64,000 nucleotides of DNA from Caprimulgus europaeus (taxonomy: Eukaryota > Chordata > Aves > Caprimulgiformes > Caprimulgidae): assembly GCA_907165065.1 (NCBI GenBank), contig OU015528.1, positions 73,885,474-73,949,473 of the forward strand. The letters run 5' to 3'. Below the pieces are notes generated by a model that did not search any database, was not told where the DNA came from, and saw only the letters and a list, made by a program, of their open reading frames with translations. Shown one piece after another: positions 49,701 to 63,400 of this stretch; within the stretch, counting starts at the first letter, position 1; each line of letters starts with the position of its first letter. A program made the translations under genes and the position numbers.

Positions 49701-52700
49701 AGGTTGATGCCACCCTTCACTAATTCCTCCAAATATTCTTTTTTTTTAACAGAAAACAGTTTGGGGTTGTTTTTTGTTGTTTCCTAGAAAGAAAATACTG
49801 AGAGAAACCTTTAATCACACTGTACATTGCAAGAAAAGCAATCAGCAATGGGCCACAGTATCAAGCAAGTGAGATAAAAAGAAACATTAAAAACTAGGGC
49901 AGAAGTGGTCCTGAAAGGTTGTTTAGGTTGTGCCTCTGGTGTATCTATTGACAGAAACTCCAGACTACTATTAAAAGAAGGCTGCAAGACCAGCATAGGC
50001 ATAAAAGGCAGGTTTTGTACACACAAGAAAATCCTACATTGAGGGGAATAATGCCATGAATAGCTTGTCTTCCAAAGGAAAGGTCTGGGTTTGGAGTTGA
50101 GTTCTGCCTGCCAGCTCTGTGCTAATCCAAAGAGACAAAAATAAAATTGGCTGACCTGCTTACATAGTTGAAGTTGGAAACAGAACAACAAAGAAGAATT
50201 CCATTTCATAGTAAAACAAATTTAGGAACAAACAAGAATGAAAATACAAAGTAGTAGTTCCTGGATATATTGCAGCACCATCTGCCAGCAGAGAGTAGAA
50301 TTACATGATAAATGGGACATTTTACCTGAAGAAAACACTTTGTTCCCCTCCAAAGGCACAGGAGCTTTGCCATTGCTTTCATGGTAACCTGCATTTGGCA
50401 AACACTGCCAAAAAGCTGAACGTATGTGAAAGCTAAATCAACCTGCAGCTCCAAAACAGGATGTGGTTTTCTGGTGTGGAATACATCATGCTCCTCTCAC
50501 AGCTCCTTGGAGAGTTTAAGACCATGACCATACAGCTCCAATTACTGGAATTCTATGGACGACATAGGCCAGGGGACCAGCTCTTGTCCCTTGTATTTTC
50601 CCTCCCTCCCCTGCACAGCTGCTGCTCCCCTGTGCACCCATAGCCCCAGCACACGTCTGTGTACGATGCCATGCAGGAAGCACCCGTCCACTTTTGTCTG
50701 TCCCTCCTACAGCAAGAACTAAATTTTGCCACCCACTCCTGATGCCTCCCCCTGCCATCAGCATCTTTGATTTCAGTGGCACACAGTAAGTTGCTTCCCA
50801 GCTGGGATCCATCTGCTCCTCCCATCTGCTCTGTTCTTTTCTCTCCCTTCTCTTCCTCCAGTGATTCTGTGAAGCCTCATTCCTTCTCCTCTTCTACTGT
50901 CCATACACCCATCTTACAGAAACTGGTTCCTCCTTCCTGTTCTCCTGGATGTTCCCTCCAGCCACCAAATCCTTTATGGATACTGTGAACTGCATAGCTC
51001 CCTTCCTGCTACACTCAACAGGAGGAAGAACACATCATCCCGATGCTGCTGACAGCTCAGACCCTTGGAGACCTTGATGGCACCTTGCCCTCTTCTCACT
51101 GTCTCTGGGACTCTGTTCCTTTTTTCTTCTTCATTTGTAGCTGTAGCAACACAAACACTGCTAGACTTGGGTTAAGTTTAGTGGGATCGCTGCTGCTATG
51201 GCCCCAGTCTGTGGAGAGCTGGGCACCCTGAGATGGCAAATCAGGTGGTAAGCGTGGTTGCCCATGTAGCCTGGGCTGACTGTGATCTCAATTTAGGTGT
51301 CTTGGTAGAGGTTTCAGGAAAAAAATAAAGGGGAATGCCCTCCTTCCCAGCTCCACTGACTGTGTATCAAGGCTCCTGAATACACTGACATTCTCTACTG
51401 CTTTCCGGGACTCTGTCAGAGACTAAGTGACACAGCAGGCATTCAAAACGTATCAGCAGAGGCTTTCAAGGTGGGTCAGTCCATAACAGCCCCACTCAGG
51501 TGCCAGTGAGGAAATATATGAGATCATCACCAGGGAAGGTCTCAAAATGAGTGACCGCTCTCTGTAGGAGTCTCCCTAGGCCAGGCCCTAAGGTAATAAC
51601 TTTCCTTATAGGAGACTCACTCCGCAGTGGAGAAGCCACACAAGTTCACACCATGCCCTGTTACTCCTTCTCTGGCATTTCTCTTTCATGGCAGCTCTTC
51701 AGAGCCTGAGCAATCTTCCGTAGCCAGCACTTACTAAACTGTGAGCATATATATGAATAAGTGTTATATAAATACTAGACTGTTTATATATAATATTTTT
51801 CTCTATAAGTAATGCATATATTTTCTACACCCATATGTAATTAGATACATATTTATGCAGATAGAAATCCATTTAAATATGAATAATCTCATAAACAAAG
51901 AGGAATCACATTGTTTGCAAGATAATGCAGTGAGGAGATTTGTCTTTCCCTCTGGGTTTGGTCCCTCCACCTTCTGCCAACTACTACCTCCACTCAGAAA
52001 TTCCCTGCCCTAGAGAGTAACATCTCCATGTCTGCGGCAGCAAGATACAGTTCCTTGGGAAAGGATGGAAAAACCCACGTACAAATACTTAGTCAGGGGA
52101 TAATCCACAAGAGAGAGTCCATCTTTTCTCTGTGGACTTGCCTTCTGCTTGGAACAAAATTTTTACCACTGCCATGAAGATGCATCTTTGGAATGTGAAT
52201 CCTGAACTGCTGCTCAGCACCCTGATGCCTGTCAGTGTGACTGGGAATGGATGGAGTTACAGCAGCAGACTTTTGATGGGTCAAATCAGTGCTTCAGCTC
52301 CATCAGCCCAAAGTGACAGAGGGAACATCTCATGCTAAGAAACCACAGACAAGAATAGTAAACCAGTCCAGGGTCTGAACTGGGACCAGTGTGCCAGACT
52401 GAGATCCAGTCCACTGAAATCAGTAGTTCCTTCTGCATTTAATAATTTCATGTGTAACATGAACTTCCAGAAGTCAAAACCCTTGAGAGTTCCATCTTTT
52501 CTGCAGCATAGGGAGTTTCCACTTGCCATCTTGCCTCAAAAGCAGGCAGTGCAGTGGGGCAGGGCTTGAGCAGCCGGGGTGTGCAGGTGCCCTGCATGGC
52601 AGGAGGCTATGGCCTCCACTGGGCCACTCGCAGGTGCTCTGGCCAGCTCTGAAACTGCTGTAAATGAGCCATTGTGTGCCAAAACATTGGCCAGTTAGGG

Positions 52701-55700
52701 GAGCACTTGGAGACCCTGCTCAGGCAGATTTAAGGCAGAGAGGTAGGCACAAAAGAAGGAGATAGAGGTAAAGAGACAGATGAAGGAGATGTGTGGGTGG
52801 AGATGTGATCTTGGAATGACGTGCTCCATGCCAAAGGGGTGCATTCCCAAGGGACTACAGTCATAGGCAACTGACACCAGGGCAGGGACACCCCTGAAGG
52901 ACTGCAGCCCACCCGTGACCCAGGCCAGAGCAGAAGAAAATCATTAAGAGCAGCAGAAAGAAACTGTTACACACTCAATAAGACCTTGCTGCATGGTCAC
53001 GTTCCCAAAGGCACTGAGATGGCCGGAGTGTAACCCACAGGGCACCTAAGGGAAGTTGAGCCTGCAGAGGGGGAGAAAATGTTTACTTAAGTGTTTGATT
53101 GTTTATGTTCTTTTTTGATATTGAATCAGTGATAAGAAGTTGGTGCTAACTGGTAATAAATTAAACAAAGTAAAAACACCTCCAAGTTTTGCAAACTCTT
53201 TTGCCCACAACTAAGTCCTCTGAAGCTCCAAGGAATGGTCCTGTACCTGTCTACTGCAGGAGCGGGCTTACCTGTTGGGATGTTGGTGCTCTCTACACCA
53301 AATGAAAGGAGCAGCTTTGCCCCAGATGTTTGTCTGAAAGTACACCTCAGTGGAGCTGAAGATGGGAGGTGGCTGTTTGTCTCAGAACAAAAATACTTGA
53401 CATATCCCTGGAAAACTATAGTTAGGAGCCTAAAGGACATGGGTGCCCAAAGAGATTAGGTTGATCTGAAATATAAACAGTCTGGACTGCCTGCTGGGAT
53501 CTGTAGGACTTCAATGTTTAAAGCAATTTATGTTGGGTTCAGGCACACTGATCCCAGCCAGTTAACATGAGAGAGAACAACAGAAATAAGAGAGTTGTTT
53601 GAAATATCTCCTGCACCTCTGGTAATTGCTCTGACTTGACATCAGGGAGATCCCTGTGTCAGTTCATCCATGCTACCTGCCCACACCTGCAACTGCTCCA
53701 CCAGCTTTTACTGCTCCTGGGCCCTCAGCTGCACGTCGTCTGGGATGCCAGTCTCCCTAAGCCAAGAGGCAGAAGGCAGTAAGCCAGGTACTCATACCCC
53801 AGCCCAGGGATTAGATAATATAATCAAGATCTATGATTTTCTCTTGCAGCTACATCAAAATCTGGTCCAGGGCTTCCTATACTGATTACTACTCCTCTCT
53901 GTCACCTATTTCATACCTACACCATACACATTCTGATGGGTCAGTTCAAAAGTAAGCTGCTAAGGCCAGCCACACTGTGTGTCACCTTGTACACCATCCC
54001 CACTGCCTGCCTCCCAGTATTTAATACATATAACTCAAGGCCGCCTCTTAGGTAAACTTTTTGCTTTTCTTCTCTTGAATCTTGCAGATTAAAACTTTTT
54101 TCTTCTAGTAAGAAAAAGGATCTACAGCAAGCATTCAGTCTTCTATAATTCCTGTCACTGTCCATGTAATCAGATTTAGGATTATGAAAAGTTTATGCTT
54201 TGCCTTCAGGATTTACTGAGCACCATAGTGATTCATCAGCAGGTTGATAATCCTCCATCTCACATCTTCTTCTTAACAAGCAGTGCCACAGTCTCACTCC
54301 TCCCCTAATGCCTCACGAGAAGTGAGTGCACTGTGCCTGCAGAGCAATACTGACTTAGCTTTAACTTCATTGCAGCAAGGGGGGAAAAGCTCTGAGACAC
54401 AGCTGGTGGGTCCAGAGCACATTGCAGTAGGGACACCTGGTGGCTACCAGGAACGTAGGTCCTCTGGAAGAAAACGGGATGGATGGGCAAAAAAATAACT
54501 GCTGCTTAAGAAAAGGGATTGTTAGGTCGAATAGCAAACTGTGTTTGACTCTTTCATCAACTGAAGTAGGTATACATGCATGTAATTATGCCCTTAACAT
54601 GAGACAACTGAGGACGCATGAATCTCATTTGCTCCAGAGAACAAGAGTCTGTTACAGAGTAAGATTTTACCCTGTTCATGAAACACCAGACAACTCCAGT
54701 CATCACTTTTTCTACATATAACTTGAACTTGATATAAAGTAAATGTTCCTGAGTGTGGTTATATCATGTATCTGTGAGAAAAACTGTATTATTTCCATTG
54801 CATAACAGAGAATGGGGCACACATAGGGGTCATGATCCCAAAACTACACAAAAAATCTTGCAGATCTGTGACTAAGACACAGGACAGTGGCATACAGTTC
54901 CCAGTGCTCCAGTCCAAAAAGTGCTGCCGCATGATCTGGCACCAGTGGTTTATCATCATCATATCTCACTTCAACACACCCTATAACAACACCACCATGT
55001 AAAAGGAGGTACAGATTTTGCAGTTAAAATATTGTTTTCTACAAGATACGTTCAGACCAGTAAAATAAAAATAGAGTAAGGCAGAAGATTTTATACCCAG
55101 CATGAAAAATGCTCATAACTGAGGGGGATAACATATGGAGAAAATAAATATGGTATGGAAGGACTCCTCTTTGTGTTTGCTGCTTACTACGTGAGGTTTT
55201 TCTAGACATTTTAATGTGATGAAGACATATATGAAATGTCAAAATTATTGTTTCCTGTACAGTCTGAACTCAGCCTCATGATTATACATTTTGGTACAGC
55301 TCAGCTAAGTGAAACACTGTTACTTTCAGAGCAAGACCACAGCCACCTTGGGGAAAAGAAAAAAAAAAAAGCAAATCAGATATGTACTTCAAAAAAGGCA
55401 AATGCTTCATTTGCTGCAAAAATTGAGGAAAAAAAAATCAGGGCTGCCAGAAATTATGTGCTGGTGAATCCAACAGCTGTATGCAACCGTAGAGAAGTGA
55501 ACTGTACCTCTGCTTTGGTCAAGGAGTGCCTAAGGCACTGGGCAATTAAACCAAACCTCTCCCTGGAAGTCAACTACTGGACGTGGAATTTGAGATCCCT
55601 GAGGTTTCATGTCCAGGAAGACAAAGTACACAGAAAACACAGTTAATTTAAGGGTGCTTCAAGCAAAACGGATTATCTAAACCCTGCTTTCAGCTCTTAT

Positions 55701-56649
55701 CCCAGCTACGTTCTCCTTGTCCCAGTCGTGCATTTCAACTCCGTTCTTTTATTACCCTGATTTTATGTACAATGTCTCCTCCTTACCCTGCCTTGTCTCC
55801 CTGTTACAATTGAGTCTTAGCCCTTCTATTTCCACATCCCAGCTACAAGCCTTTGTTTTACAGGTGCAAATCCCCACCCTCTCTCCATTACTAGGTTTTA
55901 ATCTAGAATAAGAGACAGTGAAACCAAGCTTTGCTACACTCCCTTACAAGGAATTTCCCTGGGAAGAGCCACGAAGGGAGATGCACAAGATGTAGCATAC
56001 TCAGGGCAAGCAGAGCATCCCAAAACCTCATGGACAAGATGCAGTCGCCAAACCATAGCCATCTAGTCCCATCTGAGATACCCTAGACTGGATGGGGCAT
56101 CTGTCCTGCCTTGCTTCCCTCCAGTTGCTGCTTCAGAAGGTCACAGGACTCCCTTGGTCATGCTGACCAGTCTATGCTTTCAGTGTTTTAAGGTATTAAA
56201 AGGCACCAAGCAGGTGTTCAGGATAACTGAATCCTGATGAACAGACTCCTCAGGCTTCGGGATGCCCGCAGCCCATGAGGAAGCTTTGCAGAAAAGCTGT
56301 TTACGGGTGCCAAGAGCACATTTTAAAGCTCCCAAGGTTTGAGGGAGGATGCAGCTGGAGGTCTACCACACAGGGGAAGTAGCCAAAAAGGGGCTTTATG
56401 GTAAAAGCATAAGGAGATTTTAAAACATAAAATCACAGGCAGGGGATTCCGCTCACGCTCTTCTTATGTGTGAGGGGGCTCAGCAGGGTACTTTTTTTGG
56501 CCAAGAGTCAAAAGGCCATGAGGCAGTGAGCACCACAAACCACGCTCTGCTAGGCGCTTCCTTATTCTTGCTTTTAAGGCTCATTTTTAAAGAATACGCC
56601 ATTTTTTTCAGGTCGTTAGGCAGGAGGGAAATGAAGAGCGAGCCATGAA
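46725..56649. other. Intergenic upstream of DMTF1, no gene seen
   Basis: About 9.9 kb with no recognisable exon, LINE or LTR. It includes an AT-rich homeodomain-like stretch at 47750-47960 that could be a conserved noncoding element, and a TATA-rich stretch at about 51740-51860. Open frames up to 136 codons (55236-55646 plus) have no recognisable content and low-complexity lysine runs. Confidence 0.5.
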
Positions 56650-56985
56650 GGAAGCATGGATGCAAAGAGAGGCTTGTCCTCAGGGCCAGGCACGGAGGGC
56701 CCTTCCAGCTTCCCCGGCAGCGCGGCAGGGCCAGGCCCCGTGCGCTTTCTGGCACCACCGCCGCAGCGGACTCCGCGCCGTGCGCTTTGTGGCGCCGCGG
56801 CCGGGCGGAAGCGACGGGAGGGCGGGCGGCGGATCCTTCCGGCGGGCTCGCGGGCTGGCTGCGCCTTGCCCCGCCGCCGCTGCCTCCGCCTCCCCCACTC
56901 GCCGCTCGCTGCCGCTCGGCGCCTCCATCCTGGTACTTGGGAGTCTCCATCCTGGTTTCTCAAGTGCCCGGACCCAAAACAGGAA
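56650..56985 (+). other. DMTF1: Probable noncoding first exon of DMTF1
   Basis: A strong splice donor is present inside the island: AACAGGAA followed by GTAAGTGCG, with the intron starting at 56986. DMTF1 transcripts in other vertebrates have untranslated 5' exons, and the first coding exon here opens with an acceptor, so an upstream noncoding exon is required. The 5' limit given is the island edge, not a mapped start site. The exon contains two copies of CTCCATCCTGGT about 20 bp apart, near 56922 and 56944. Other donors in the island and extra noncoding exons in the following 6 kb are possible. Confidence 0.45.
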
Positions 56986-57480
56986 GTAAGTGCGCGGGGG
57001 CCTGCGGGCTGACAGGGCCGGCAGCGGCCGGGCAGCGGCGGCGCGCAGCGGGGCAGGGCAGGCTGAGGGGATCGGGAGGCGGCCATGTCCGGCTCCACGC
57101 CTCAGCCGCGGCCGGACTGGGCCGGGCCGGGTTGGGCTGAGCTGAGCTGGGCTGGGCTGGCAGCGGATCTGGTAGCGGTCTCGGCCAGTGCCGCCGCCCG
57201 CCGAGAGGACGGGAAAATGGCGGCGATGGCGGCGGCCCGGGACCAAATGGCGGCGCTGGCGGCCGGGGGGCAGCGGGGGCCTGAGGCGGGCCCTGAGGCG
57301 CGGAGCCACCGCCTCCGCCCCGGGGGCAGTGCCGGGGGCTGGGGCAGAGCCGCTGCTCCCGCCGCTTTCTCCCCTGGGCCGCGGTCCGTTGTTCCCCGCC
57401 CTCCCGTGGTGCTGCCGGGCGTCGGGAGCGCTGCGCAGAAAGAAATTCGGAAGGGGACGGACGGACAGACGGCAAAATAG
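56650..57480 (+). promoter_or_regulatory. DMTF1: CpG island, DMTF1 promoter
   Basis: About 830 bp are dense in CpG and GC, directly upstream of the DMTF1 first coding exon and in the right orientation. Visible motifs include an ETS/GABP site, CTTCCGG (56836-56842), a second weaker GCGGAAGCG (56805-56813), and two YY1-like AAATGGCGGC sites (57214-57224 and 57243-57254). No TATA box was seen, as expected for a housekeeping promoter. A near-duplicate of about 22 bp (TGCGCTTTCTGGC / TGCGCTTTGTGGC) occurs 40 bp apart at 56741 and 56781. Confidence 0.8.
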
Positions 57481-60400
57481 GGGCTGCTTTGGGGGGCACA
57501 GGGGAGGGGAGGGCGGCGTGCGGGGTTCTTTCTTTTTTGTTGTTTGCTGTTTCTGTTTTAAACTCCCTGTCCCCTTACCTTGGTGTCTGTAATAAAAGGC
57601 CACCTGCACGAACGCGTTTAAATCGCCTGATTTCCCCTCCGTGGCTTAGCGGTTGGGGTATCCTATGTTTGTGGATTTTATCTTGTTTTATTTCATAATC
57701 TTTTTCTTTTTTCTAGCGAGAGGTGTGATTTGAGGTTTCTTGGGGCTTTATTTTGGTGGAGTCTGAAATGCAGAACTCTACCAAGATCAAGGGTTTCATC
57801 TGAAAGCGGTACCAGGCTTTTCTGCACTAGAGTTATGTTCTCTGTTATGCCAAAATAAAGGATTCTGGTCGGACAAGCCTTTTTTTTTTTTTTCTTTATT
57901 GTTTTTGAGGTCTCTGTTCTTGGTGATGTACTTGGGCACAGTGAAGCGTATTACACTTCTACTACGTACCTCTTTAACTGACAGTATTTGTATGTGTTTA
58001 TTCACAAAGAGTTACCATTTTTCAGCCCCACCTGGCTGTTTTAAGTTATGTGTTGAAGTAATCTAGAAAATGCTTTTTGTTTGCCAGTGCTGCTCTGGCC
58101 ATAGATAGAAGTTGGCTTCTTGACAGCGTAGTTAAAATCCCTTTTCAAAACTAGGAGATGCAGGCTTTGCGGTGGGATGGACACATCTCATTCAGATTCT
58201 GATTTCCATCAGTCCACAGGAATGTAATAATGGCAACAACTTCATGCTTGCTTTCCAGACATTTACTGAAACTTTCTGCTTGATGTTTTATGACTTACTG
58301 AAAAGACTGAACATTAATTAAAACTCCTTAAATAGAATGCCTAAAAATACTGGGTTTTGGCTCCACCACTCAAAATTATAAAAGGTGGGTGCATGAGAGA
58401 CAAAAACCTCCATGTGTTTGTGCTGTATTTCACATTTTCTAATAGTCCCTTATCTGTGAGCATTAATTCTGTGCTCGTCTGTCCATCAGAAAGCAACAGA
58501 GCTGTGGCTTTGCTTATCAGTCTTACGCCTTATACAGTTAGGATAACAATCAATTTTTCATATTTCGTTGCATGCTAAATTTCTGCCTGTTTATAAGGGT
58601 GAAGAATTGAATGCTTAGAATGAAATTATTTACATGAAGAAGAAGAATATTTTAGTGCATATCATGCCTATCAAGATTTTTATCTATAGTCATAACCTTA
58701 TTCCTAAGAACTATTTTCTATTACTGAAAAAGAAACCTTACAAATTTCTGGGTTTTTTTCTTTTAAAAGAGCTAGGACTTCGCTGCTTCCCCTCCCGTCC
58801 CGTGTGACATTTAAAGCGTGCTCAGTGCTTTTTATTAAAATATCAATGGATAGGCTAGAACTGATGGGAGTTCTGCCAAATCTGAATCAATGCAAAAGAG
58901 AACAGTTTGTCCCACTGTATCTCCCATATATTCTGTGTCTGCAATGGCCCACTTCTCTAAATACTGCTGATGAGTAGAATGTAACTGTTCCTAAAGAACT
59001 GTAATTTTGTGCTGATACAGTTTAATAAATCCTTCTGTCTTGAACTCAGGTCTTTGGGTCCTTCTGTTTGATACCTGTCTGGTTTGGTTCCCTCTTATGT
59101 CTGTTGCTGCAGCTGTGAAAGACAATTTCTGTGTGGTGGATTTTTAGATTTGAGCAGAACTTATTTGGTATGGAAAAAAAGGGGGTTTTGTTGACTAATA
59201 CCATTAGAGAATTGATACTAGTTGAATAGCTAAAACTCCTGATTATGCATTTAAGTATTGACTATGTAAGAGCCATGGTATGGAATACACTAAACATTCA
59301 GGCTTCCTTATATATGAGGTATATGGGGGTCCTGTAATGACTTTCCTTTGTGTTATTCCTGAGTGAATGCCTTGAAATCCCAGTGCCTCCCCTGTGATCG
59401 TGCCAGTTAAGTTCCTCAATAGCTGGAAGCCTTCCTTAATGAACTTTGATTTTTGCTTCTTACAGGGTTTAGTGAAATACACTTTTACTTTTTTGCCCAG
59501 TGCAGAGAACACAACCTTTAATACAATTTCATGTAGAAATTATAAAAGATTTACAACAGTCCACAGAAGACTAGACAGAATGTTCAGTTAATGACTGGGT
59601 GTACTGATAGAATTCTGTCTGCAAGGGTAAAAATACTGTTTCTTAGAAGTGCTTAATTTCTACAGCCCACGGAATAACTGAGCCCATCTGCCTGATGAAG
59701 ATGACTTAGAATTATAGGAATTTTGTACAAAAATGTTTAGGTTTTTTGTAACTTGATATAAAATCAACTTTGTGGGGTTTTTTCTGCCTAAATCTGCTGC
59801 ATGTTTCCCAAATAAACAAGAACTGCTGTATTATGTGGTTTTAGTGGAAAATTTAAATTGGAATTCTATATTAAGTGATTCTTGTAGTCAAAGCGTTTTC
59901 CTGTCTGGTTGCATGTGGAAGCCCTTTTAAAATTGTAATACAACCTTCTAAAAATGTTCAGTTTGGTTAATACACTCAAAAATCTAACAAGGAAAAAAAA
60001 GCTTTTTAAATTTACATTAAATTTCTGAGGGGCTTAGAAATTTAAGATTATGCTATCTTCATTGCATTTCATAATAACACATCTACACTGTTCTGTATGT
60101 GCATCCAGCAGCGTTCCCTTCCCCCACAAGCTAACACCCTCCTTCAGAACATAAAATATCAGTGGTAGATCAGTATCTCTGTGAAGAGTGTGTTTGAATC
60201 AAGGTTTAAAGAAAAGTCTTGGGTCATGCATTTAAAATTAAAGCAAAGTTTTTGTTTTAAGTAGCAATACATTTTCAAAACCATCCTTAATGAAGTTCTG
60301 AAAAGGTGATATTTTGGAGGTGACTGGACTACTCGTCATAATTCTCACTAATTCAGAAACACTGGCTGTAATTAACTTCGCATGTAACTTTTCCAAGAGT

Positions 60401-63400
60401 GGATGTGCAGTGGATTTGCAGGTGTCTGTGTGAAACAGAATTTGCATGGCACATCCTAAAAGACCTCTGTGGTACAGCATTGTTGAGCGTGGCTTCGGCT
60501 GTCGTCCCCTGATAAATCCAGGACATCGGGCGAGTACAGTGCTCCTGCAGCCAGTATCGAAGAAGCCTGCCGTAGAGGGCATTGTGTCCTTCAGCAGCAC
60601 TGTGCTTTCTCCGCTGAGCTCTCCATAAACTCCAAGTGGTCCCATCATGTATTTGATGTATCTTCAGCATACGTGGTAGTTCCGTCATTATTTATGTGTA
60701 AACCAGTGATTTTTATATGATTTGGAGATTGTTTCCTGTTCACAAGGAAGAATCACTGCAGTTACTCAAGACTTTTTTCCTCACCTTTTTGTCACAAACT
60801 CATGTTTTTACAGGTCAGTGTTCCCATCCTGGTGTAAATACATCTTGAAAGAACAAGTTTGTTTGTTTCCTTCAGTTTTTTTGTATCTGTGTAGTCTAAT
60901 GAATAAAAAGTAATGTCTGAAATAGCATTTGACTGACTTGACTCCTCGCGTTCTTTGCAGTCAGTTTTCAGTTGAGGTCCAAGACCATATGTGTTAAAGG
61001 TGATGGGAATTTTTCCAGTCAAATCAAGGATTTGACTCTTCATAAAGGTTGGTTATGATTAGTACCTTTGCTCAGAAAACCTGAGATACCCTGAATCTCA
61101 AGTATCTGACCCAGAATATAATAGGTTTTTTTTTCTGGAGCATCTGAACTTGCTGTTGGGATAAATCATTATTGGGAGATTGGTAAAAAGTTATAAAACC
61201 CTGTTCAGTCCAGGAATTACACTGAGGAGTGCTTCTTAGGAAATCACATTTTTGGTGCTCTGTGAGGAGTACTGGGGAGCTCAGGTAGACAACTGTAGAT
61301 GCCTGACTTGATCAGGAGCCTGAGCTGTTGTCTCTAGTCCTGTTACAGCTCTGTTGGTATGGAAGTGTGGGGTAGCAGCTATTGATCGTGGTCTGTCTGC
61401 CTCCCCACCTGTGATGGAAATGGCAGGGTTGGATATACAGACCCCTTCCATGCTTTGTCCTGTTCTCTTCTAACATGGCAAACCAGCGAGGGAGAGGATG
61501 TTAATGAACAACTTTAATTACTCTGTGTTTTTGTCTTGGGAGCCTAATCCTATAAAGATATTCTTTGATTCTCAGCAAATCCTGTGTAACTGGTGACAGA
61601 ATGGCCCAGCTTTGCTATCTCTGTATTCACTTTTCAGTGTTCTTTCAATAAAAAGAAGGAATGGTCTTCAGTGGTGGATGGTGCTCTAGTTTCCGCTGCT
61701 TCTAGATCAGCTTTAGGTGAAGTACGTGATTGACATAATGTGTTTAATAAAAGTGCCTCTGTCTTTTGAGCCTTTATGGTGGTGAGAAGAAGAAGAGGTG
61801 CTTTCAGATGATTGTAGAAAAAGAAATGTTTTCACTATCTGTTCACACATAATTAAAGAAGAATCCTCCATGGCATTTCAAGTAACTTTTGGAATTTTTG
61901 CCACAGCAGTCCCTGTAATGAACGTTACACAGAGAATCTGTCTGTTTCTTTTGGCCCTCCAGAATTATCCAAATTGTTCACACCCAAAAATAAATAACTC
62001 AAAACTGAGTTGAACAAGTTAGTCTGCTAATTTAGCTATAACACTCTGGCTTGCTTTCTTCATGTTTTAGAGTTAAGGATGCCTCCTTTGGTTCTTAAAA
62101 ATCAGCACTATAGCTGTGCAGCAAACTTCTAGTAAAGGGTAGGGCAGAGGTTGTAAAACTCAGAAGCAGATGGGTCCCAAGGAAGTTACTGCCTCCTACA
62201 CTGGCATGTGGCACAGAGCTGTTGCTGATGGTAGATATGAAAGAGAATTTGAAAACCCTCTGATTTAAAATGTCAGCGGTGTCGGAAATTTCTGTCATGT
62301 TCAGAAGGGTAATATCACTTCATTCTAGGAATCAGTCACTGCATGTGCTTAAAGATGTGTCAAATCTTCATCAAGCCTGAGAGGTGATAAGTAATTTTAT
62401 TGAAAGCCTGGCGGTAGTTTTATCCTTCCAAGAAAACACTGCTCTTGGGAAGCTTCCATACCAAAGAACATGTTTTCTGATCAAAAATTAAATCATTTCC
62501 TGCTGAAGCAGTATTGTTAACATTATACAGGGGATTTAAAAGCGAGGTTGTAAATAGCACTTACATACAAATGTATGGGTATCTCTGCCTGGTACATGGA
62601 AGTTTTGTAATGGTTTTTTTTTTTTTTAGGTATAGACAATGTTTTTTTAACAACAGAAGTTAAAATTGTTGATAACAGTATTTTGGCTTTATAATAAAAA
62701 TTACAAGTAATTTTTTTTCTTTTGCTGTCATATGAGAAAACATGTAATAAGGACTGAGCACTTCAAGGAGAAATAGTTTATATTTTCTTTTTAAAAAGCT
62801 CTGCCAAAGACAGTCACAAACCCAGGTGCTCAAAACAGATGAGATCATTGCAAAGCTTCTGGATATTTTAGATGTGATTTTATTTGGCTTCTGGAGCAGA
62901 AAAGGGTATGTTTCTTTGTGTTTGGTGGATTAGAACATTTTTGTGGAGTTTTGTTCTGTTTCAAAATTAGTAATACTGCTAGTTTACATTAAAATTCTTA
63001 TAAGCTTTGGGTTTCTTTGTAGTGCTTCCATAGTGGAAATGGGATTATCAGAAGCACTTTGTATTGCCCTAGTTCACTGACTTCAGTGTATACTGCTTAT
63101 TCTGTATAACTTATTTCCTGAGGAACTTTTTATGTTGATAAAAAAAACCAGTAGTAGATTGCAAATGCTGCTGAATAGGGAGTTTAGGTACTATTTTTAA
63201 CTGGAGAAAGTAGCTTTGAAGCTATCTGATGTTACCCTGTGTGATGTGTAAATATGTAGGAAAAGTAAAGGCAGGTGAGTGTCTTAAACTGTGGAAATTG
63301 TTCATGTGAAAAAACAGACAGACATTCATCATCCTCTGTGGCAGTTTGTGCTGGATGTTTGAGATAAAGGAAGCAGAATTATGGTCAAAGTGGCAGTCTG

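Noticed and set aside
57586..57600. AATAAA as a gene 3' end downstream of the DMTF1 island
   Set aside because: An isolated hexamer in a DMTF1 intron with no open gene upstream of it.
56680..57609. 309-codon minus-strand open frame across the DMTF1 island
   Set aside because: The composition is Pro/Arg/Ala-rich with no domain, several other frames are open over the same DNA, and it is antisense to a clear promoter and exon.
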